Source: Hemerocallis citrina | Lineage: Eukaryota; Streptophyta; Magnoliopsida; Asparagales; Asphodelaceae | Assembly: GCA_017893485.1 (NCBI GenBank) | Contig: CM030365.1 | Coordinates: 45,130,458 to 45,194,457, forward strand | Direction of reading: 5' to 3' | DNA: 64,000 bases | Translations under genes and position numbers: made by a program | The notes under the pieces: model-generated | The model's database searches: none | Seen by the model: only the letters and a program-made list of their open reading frames with translations | What the model was told of the DNA's origin: nothing | Shown here: piece by piece, positions 57,825-64,000 of the stretch | Position numbering within the stretch: the stretch's first letter is position 1 | Layout: every line of letters begins with the position of its first letter

Positions 57825-60155
57825 CTGCAATTCAACAATTGCAGGAAAGACGAAAAGAGAAAACAAGTACCCGTCTATTGCAAGTTACGGGCCGCTTGTA
57901 ATGCATGATACAAGTACATAGGAAAAACTAACTAATAGCATGGAATAAGCATGATAACAAAATAGAATACTAGCATGGCAAGATGAACAAGTACAAGTGG
58001 CATGTGTCAAGTGTTAAGTGAACAAGTATCATGTAAACAAGCATCAAGTGGTAAGAATCAAGTGTCACGAAATCAAGTAACAAGTAACAAGTGTGTCAAG
58101 TAGTCAAGTACAAGTAGCAAGTGTCAAGTATCCATGTTCAAGTAATCAAGTATCCAGTGTCAAGTGATCATGTATCATGTAGTCAAGTTCAACTATCATG
58201 TTCACGTGTCATGTATCAAGTCTTGTAGTGATTACTATCTAGGTAGCACTTCATGCAGCCCACCTTACATGGTTGCTACAATAAACAGTTTCGCTTTAGA
58301 TTTCATAGTGGACCACAGAGGGCAGTGTACTCAGGGACAAGTATCAAGTAAAAAAGTATCAAACACGAGTCACGTAATCGTGAACATGTGGCAGCAAGTA
58401 ATATCAACCACGAGTCACGTAATCGTAAACACGTGGCAACAAGTAGTATCAAGCATGAATCATGTAATCATGAAATATCGCAACAAGTAATATCAAGCAT
58501 GAATCATGTAATCATGAAACATGGCAGCAATTAATATCAAGCATGAATCATGTAGTTATGAAACATGGCAACAAGTAATATCAAGTATGAATCATGTAGT
58601 CATGAAACATGGCAACAAGTAATGGGAAACACGGGCCCCCTTCCGAATACACGTTTCTGAATTATCCACTATTAGATCTGTCCCTTTAAACCCAGGCTTG
58701 GTTAATTTATTATTAATGTCAAACAAGCATGTATGTGTCACGAAACAAGCAAGTATAACATGGAATAGTCAAGTAACAAGTTCAAGTTGCAAGATAAACA
58801 TGTATGGGTACAAGATAACTAATAAAGGGAAGAAATAACCAAATGCCTAGTTCAGGACAGCAAGATCATACTGTAGCAAAACTAAAATTCCTAGTGTTAC
58901 AAAAATAAAAATTTGAATCCGTCGAAACGTCTAGAAAATAGACTCCCAAACGAATCCAGCGAGTATAAATAAATCATATAGTAATTCACAAAATCACAAC
59001 TCAAAACTGATTTGAATCCAGAAAACACGTTCAGCCAGAAATCATGAAATTGAGTTTACAGTCAGGAAAACAGCATCAAAACACCTCAAACAAACCCAGG
59101 AAAAATCTGGGGTATTCCTCTATATGTCTAGTATCAGAGTATAAACTTTCATAATTTTCCAGTAATATTAGCTTAGCCAAGTAAAATCAAAATTCATAAA
59201 AAAATGACAGTTTGGCAAATCTAGAATTCCCAACACTACTGTACGAAAACTGTGATATCTCGCCAACTGTGAAACAAAATCCAAATCCGCCAAAAGAAGA
59301 AAAAAATAGACACAATAGTCTAACTTTCATATTTCATAAATATTTTTCATATAGGAAATGGAATTAGGGTGAAAATACAAATCTTTACAAAACAGCGAGC
59401 AAAATCCAGCAAGTATAGTTTTTTATAAATAAGCATGAAACGGTATATAAATTCATCAATAAAATCCACCAAAATTCTGGATAATCCCTAAGTAGATATA
59501 GAAACACTGACCAAAGTTTCAAATCAAAATAATATGTTTAGCACAAGTATCAAAATAGTTTAGTCATTAAAATTATCAAGAAACGAAATCCGAAAATGAA
59601 ATACACCTCTGTAGTAAAATAGTCATATCTCCCACATACGAAAACGAAATCAATCAAGGTCAGAGGGGTTGGAAAGAAGACGAATTCCTATACAAATCAT
59701 GTTTTATACTGAAATTAAGATACTGAACTTAATATGGTCTAAATTATTGATCAAGACAGATCATCGACAAAACACAAAATTTTTTACAAAACTAAAATCA
59801 ACATAGATCCAACGAAACTTGATCCAAACATAACCAAACATAAAATCGAGCCTACCAAGTGTCCAAACATCATGAAATAGGGTAATTAACATATCCACAA
59901 CAAGTATCTCACATGGATCTCACAAGCACACGAGTTCTCATAATTTGTTCACATAAACATCATATCACGAACGGGCAAAACCTAAGTTATTTCATGTCAA
60001 ATTTTGTGTTGTGAGGCAACTATGGTCAAAATACTATAGATACAATACTCATCAAATATACATCCCACACACGAGTTGTCTCTAGAACCTAACTACATCA
60101 CAAGCGGTATTTATGACTTGTATCATACAAAGGAATTTGAGTACAAGTTACTTGC
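57825..60155 (-). other. putative GC-AG intron in LTR
   Basis: Minus strand CTTTCAG|GCAAGTAACTT ... CAATTGCAG, 2331 nt. The extra length relative to other copies is partly the ~44-bp array at 58360-58622. The upstream frame in phase is open and gives a C-terminus ...LLCSHRRLS, near ...LLCSRRHLS in the solo LTR. Confidence 0.45.
58360..58622 (-). repeat. ~44-bp tandem repeat (about 6 units) in LTR
   Basis: Units contain ATCAAGCATGAATCATGTA and ATCATGAAACATGGCA. Marker positions 58450, 58494, 58538 and 58582 give the 44-bp period. Confidence 0.88.
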
Positions 60156-60530
60156 CTGAAAGACGACGATGAGAACAGAGCAAGAAGCAAGAATAAAGGG
60201 AATGGGTCCCGGGCACGAACTCAAACGAACGAACGAACGAACACAAACAAGATGCACAAGACGTTCATGATCGAGCACGGATCTTGATGATGATGATGAT
60301 GCGATCAACGGTTGAGATTGAACATGATCAAAAGTTGATCACAAAGAAACCCATGGCATCAAGAGGAGATGATGATCAAGATCCAACAGACGGCCAACAG
60401 TCACTTGATCAATACTTGATCAAAACAACCCGCTTGATGAACAAAACACCCACTGGCTAGCAAGACGATGGCCGGCGACTGTGAACAGCGAAGCGACTAT
60501 GAACAATCACTTGATAAATACTTTAAACTC

Positions 60531-62575
60531 TAGTGGTGAATTCTATAGGTTCATGTACTTGTGTCTTGTAATGAGAATGACCAATGACCAATGACCGATA
60601 ACCGATGATCGATGGCCGATGACTGATGACCGATGACCAATACACGATACAATCGGGATACTGTAGTCAGTAATACAAAATTTATTGAGGACCAATAATT
60701 AATGACATGTTCAATGATAACGACCAATACGGGAAACACGAGCCCCTTCCGGGTATACTCTTCTATATTGCCCACTACTAGGTCTTTCCCTTATTACCCG
60801 GCTTGTTAATATTTTATTTCATCCTATGTGAGCATGCAAGATGATGTAAAGGTTGTGTAATTCTAGGTGTCACTAATTCTACTAATTACAGACAAAGCAA
60901 GCAACATTTATATTAAATCAACACAATTCATACAATTTGGACATCAGGACGTCACTGTACAAAATAGGTATTCTCGCTGCTACAGGAAAGCAAATCTAGA
61001 TCTGTCAGAAGTTCTAGAAACTAGACTCTTTGCTGGTTCCAACGAGTACACACACGATATATAAAAATCACAGAAACTAGGTTCAAATTTTTATTCTTTA
61101 CAGATTTCATGTTCAGACAGCAGGTTATAGATTGTATTCACATACATGTATCGGGTCAGAAAACTTATAAATTAAATTCAGAAAAATTCAGGGTGATTCC
61201 TAAGCATGTCTATTCCCAGCCGAATTAATTTCACATTTTAATTTTACTATTAACATGTTCTTTTTATTAATGAATCGGGGTGATACACATAAAATTTGTG
61301 AATCTGGAAATTCAGACCTAGTTGTACTAAAAGACTGATATCTCACAGATTATAACTCGAAATTCAAATCCGTCAAATGTTCCTGAAAAATAGACACATG
61401 GCGCTACAATTTATGTGATGTAAAACCAACCCTAAGATAGAGAATTTCCAAGAATCTTAATGGGTTAATTTTACCAACATGAAAGTGCGGATCAAAGTTG
61501 AAAATTTTAACAGTTAATAGGTGTGATGGGTTTTCAAGAATTGGATCAAGTGTAACAGTTCCAATTAATAATTCAACCTTATGATCAATAATTAAATTCC
61601 TATGTGTGTAGCAAGTAATAGGTTCAATATCGATTCGTACTCTATTCAGGCATGTGAAACACTCAATCTCAGTTATTTTGTGGACGACAGGCAAATCAGA
61701 TAATATAATAGATAATAAGGTAGTAGAACACAAATAATTAATAATGGAAAGAGTGTACCGAATGCGAAGAAAACCAGCGTAGATGTAGGAGTGGACAGCA
61801 ACCACGAACACAGCAACGCAGCAACAATAGAAGTGCGGCAGCAACAGCAAGCTTGCTGTCGATGGCGACAACTGGTGGTGGACTGGCTGTCGGTGGCTGA
61901 CTTGGGGAATCATTGCCGCAACAGTAGGAGGGGCGATCGGTGGGGTGTAATGGTTGACGTGGAGGAGAGGCAGGGTGCAGTGAGGAGTTGAAGGCGATGA
62001 GGACGAAGGTCGGGAAGGGGCTGGAGGTTGACGACGACGAGGGATTTCGTCGGGGGGGGTGAGTGAGGATAGGTCGGAGTCGGGAGAAGAAGGGAGGAGT
62101 CGAATGATGGAGGGTTGTTGTGGTGGTGATGGGTTGACGGAGAGGGGTGTTGCGGGATGGAGATCCTGGATGGGAGTGGAGGAGGAAGGAGGCGACGGCG
62201 GGGACTTGGGGTTGAGAGGGGTGCGAGGATGAGGGAGAGAGGCAGCGGGAGAGTTGTTGAGAAGTGGGTTCTGGATAGGGTCGGATGGAATCGGGGTTGG
62301 AAGCGGCTGTAGATGAAGTGGGGATTAGGTTTTTGTTGGTCGGGATTGGGGGTAGGAAGAAGATGGAGAAGATGAAGGAGAGGGAAGCGGCTGTAGACAG
62401 GAGATTAGGTTTTGGATATTGGGGATTTGGGTAATTAGGGTTTTGTGTTAGGGATTTGGGAAATTAGGGTTGGCGAATTTGTATATGAGGGATTTTTAAT
62501 TTGAAGATAGATTTTAGAATTAATCGCTAACTCTAAAATTATATTAGGATTTATAACAAACCCTAATTTAAATCT
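60531..62575 (-). mobile_element. GypA-related LTR (subfamily D), 5' and middle parts, minus strand
   Basis: Shares with 29880-30285 the phrase GAATTCTATAG, TGTAGTCAGT-type words and the TACCCGGCTTGTTAA block (60795). It has an 8-bp-like CCGATGAC repeat at 60585-60645, a GC-rich leader (61790-62330) and a TATA-like TTGTATATGAGG near 62478. Truncated at the right by the chromovirus end. No gene is seen; open frames in the leader are not supported. Confidence 0.6.
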
Positions 62576-62800
62576 CAGTTGTATCATACAAAGGAGAAGG
62601 AGGAAGAGCAAAAACTCAACAGAAATTTTTTTAATCAAGAGTGACATCTCTTCTCATTCATCTCAAGGCCTTTAAATAGGCTCAAAATACATCTTGATAC
62701 AAATCTCCAAAATATTCTCAAAATCTAAAAAAAATACAAAAAAATTACATATGGCTATAATTGCCATAAACAAAAAAGGTGCTGAAATAAAAATCCTAAA
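62576..62800 (-). other. 3' non-coding end of the minus-strand chromovirus, probable LTR part
   Basis: AT-rich sequence downstream of the integrase stop. It includes a TATA-like CCTATTTAAAGGCC on the minus strand near 62669-62682, typical of LTR promoters. Exact LTR ends were not resolved; a tract GGGGAGATGATGAGG within the end of the coding frame (62867-62881) could be the polypurine tract. Confidence 0.45.
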
Positions 62801-64000
62801 CTAAATAAGGCAGCTGCTGAAGACAACGCCTACGCTGGTAGAAGCACCCGAATCGTCTTGAACCGATGTCCTCATCATCTCCCCGGGTGGGAGAGGGCTC
62901 GTCCCAGTCGAGTCAAAACCAGTCCTCCTGTCATAGTGCTCCAAGAGGTCTGGATCCAAGCGCTGGAACTCTCCACGATCTATCCAAGTGTTCTCCGACT
63001 CCGGCTTGTTTTTCCAACTTACAAAATATCTATGAATACCACCATCTCTAGCAGAGATTATCAGATCATCTAAAATATTATCCAACTCTTCTGTCGATGG
63101 GTAAGTAGTATATGGTAGTGGAGGTAATGGGGCAATCTCACCATTAGACTGCAGGGTAGGCTCATCTATAAGAGGATTTCTAGGGTTAAATTCTGAACCT
63201 TCATAGGGTACTAGATCCTCAATATTGAAAGTTTTACTGATGTCAAAGCCTTCGGGGAGGTCAACAACATAGACATTATCATTGATTTTATGAAGAATTT
63301 TAAATGGACCTGCAGCACGTGCATTCAATTTCTTAACGGATCCCGCTGGGAACCGTTCCGGACGAATCCGAACCATCACTTCTTCACCCACATTAAAAGT
63401 TTTAAACTTCCTTCTAATATCAGCTCTTAACTTGTAGTTAAAATTATTTTCATTAATTTTCTTGGAAATTTCTCTATGTAAGTCATGAATGCGGGATGCA
63501 AATGCAGATGCAGACTTGGAGACTCGGTGATGTTCTAACATGGGGGCAAGATCTATAGTATGCCTAGGACGATAACCGTGTACAACTTCGTGTGGACTCA
63601 TGCCAGTGGTTCTATTCATAGATGTGTTATAAGCAAATTCAGCAACTATTAATTTTAAATCCCATGTTCCTAGTTCTCTCCCACAAGAGTACGTAAGAGA
63701 TTGCCAAGACTCCGATTGACAACCTCAGTCTGTCCATCTGTCTGTGGGTGAAACGCTGACGAAAACTTCAATTTTGTACCCAACTTGTGCCATAGGGTCT
63801 TCCAAAAATAACTCGTGAATTTCACATCCCTATCAGACTCAATGGTTTTTGGCAACCCATGTAGCTTCACAATATTATCAAAGAAGATTTGAGCCACACG
63901 GGATTCATCGAAAGTTTTCGAGCATGGGAGGAAGTGGGCCATTTTAGAAAAACGGTCCACGACGATAAGAATGGAGTCGTGTTTCTTTTGTGTTTTCGGT
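62801..64000 (-). pseudogene. chromovirus integrase with chromodomain, partial, one frameshift
   Basis: Runs off the right edge. Catalytic core: [17 protein letters not shown] (Asp), [20 protein letters not shown] (Asp) and [20 protein letters not shown] (Glu), all three acidic residues in place. A one-base shift at about 63670 (LVGEN then [18 protein letters not shown]) separates it from the C-terminal frame: MNRTTGMSPHEVVHGY, KFKTFNVGEEVMVRIRPERF, GPFKILHKINDNVYVVDLPE and a chromodomain GIHRYFVSWKNKPESENTWI. It ends with a tail of about 40 residues. Apart from the shift it is well preserved, so it is younger than the other gypsy copies. Distinct from GypA and Tek-B; Galadriel- or CRM-like possible, not certain. 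Confidence 0.88.

Larger units (their letters stand above)
57452..60530 (-). mobile_element. GypA-family LTR, minus strand, lacking its 5' end
   Basis: Starts TGTCATGCCCCGG, the inverted 3' terminus, and contains mini-exon, conserved blocks (58240-58340, 58625-58700) and the GC donor-like site (60155). No primer site lies at 57451. The U3 end is missing; the sequence passes into a D-type LTR near 60530 (boundary approximate). Confidence 0.78.

Noticed and set aside
58360..58622. Regular repeats considered as a CRISPR-like array.
   Set aside because: Units are contiguous and degenerate without unique spacers, in a plant LTR; an ordinary minisatellite.

Overview
The window is a nest of LTR retrotransposons from a plant nuclear genome, very probably an angiosperm. 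I see no convincing host gene, tRNA or rRNA. The evidence is Ty3/gypsy polyprotein fragments on both strands, initiator-Met-type primer sites (TGGTATCAGAGC), an Asp-type primer site typical of Athila/Tat elements, a TRIM, a LARD-like element, and several LTRs bounded by exact 5-bp target-site duplications (TSDs). Names such as GypA and Tek-B are my own labels. Lineages were assigned by eye from protein motifs, without a search.

Layout, left to right. 1-3264: LTR of the GypA family (+). 3265-17743: GypA-1, a decayed chromovirus-like gypsy on the minus strand, split in its reverse transcriptase by a complete LARD-like element (4285-14462, TSD GAGAA, about 3.8-kb LTRs around 2.6 kb of non-coding DNA). 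17790-29195: an Athila-like element with gag and protease but no RT/RNaseH/integrase. It carries a 1.26-kb TRIM (20760-22022, TSD AAAGG) and, in its 3' LTR, a 4.1-kb minus-strand GypA-family solo LTR (24898-29013, TSD GGTGG). 29196-33654: a mosaic of inverted GypA-related LTR pieces. 33655-42804: integrase end and 3' LTR of a second chromovirus (Tek-B), whose LTR is split by a 5.26-kb solo LTR (34998-40260, TSD CTTCT) containing two tandem arrays. 42805-43965: unassigned retroelement fragment. 43966-54671: GypA-2, the best preserved gypsy (truncated 5' LTR, gag-pro-RT-RH-IN-chromodomain, full 3' LTR). 54672-56489: minus-strand LTR remnant inside a Tat-like gag (56490-57228). 57226-62575: further minus-strand GypA-related LTR material. 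62576-64000: 3' end of a minus-strand chromovirus running off the window.

The most interesting signal lies in the GypA-type LTRs. Eight diverged copies, on both strands, each carry a splice-acceptor-like site followed after exactly 47 nt by a stop codon. The intervening codons keep a peptide pattern (G-x-[LVI]-P-[DE]-G-[IV]-G-[DE]-x-x-[YF]-stop) while third positions vary freely, which looks like protein-level selection. All four copies that retain the 5' half also have a conserved AG|GCAAGTAA donor-like site 2.1-2.3 kb upstream. Independently, the two GypA gag-pol genes share GT...AG intron-like insertions at the same two places, one of them in frame and stop-free in both copies. Together these suggest a retrotransposon family with unusually extensive splicing and an LTR-encoded terminal exon. 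The upstream coding exon and its start codon are not identified.
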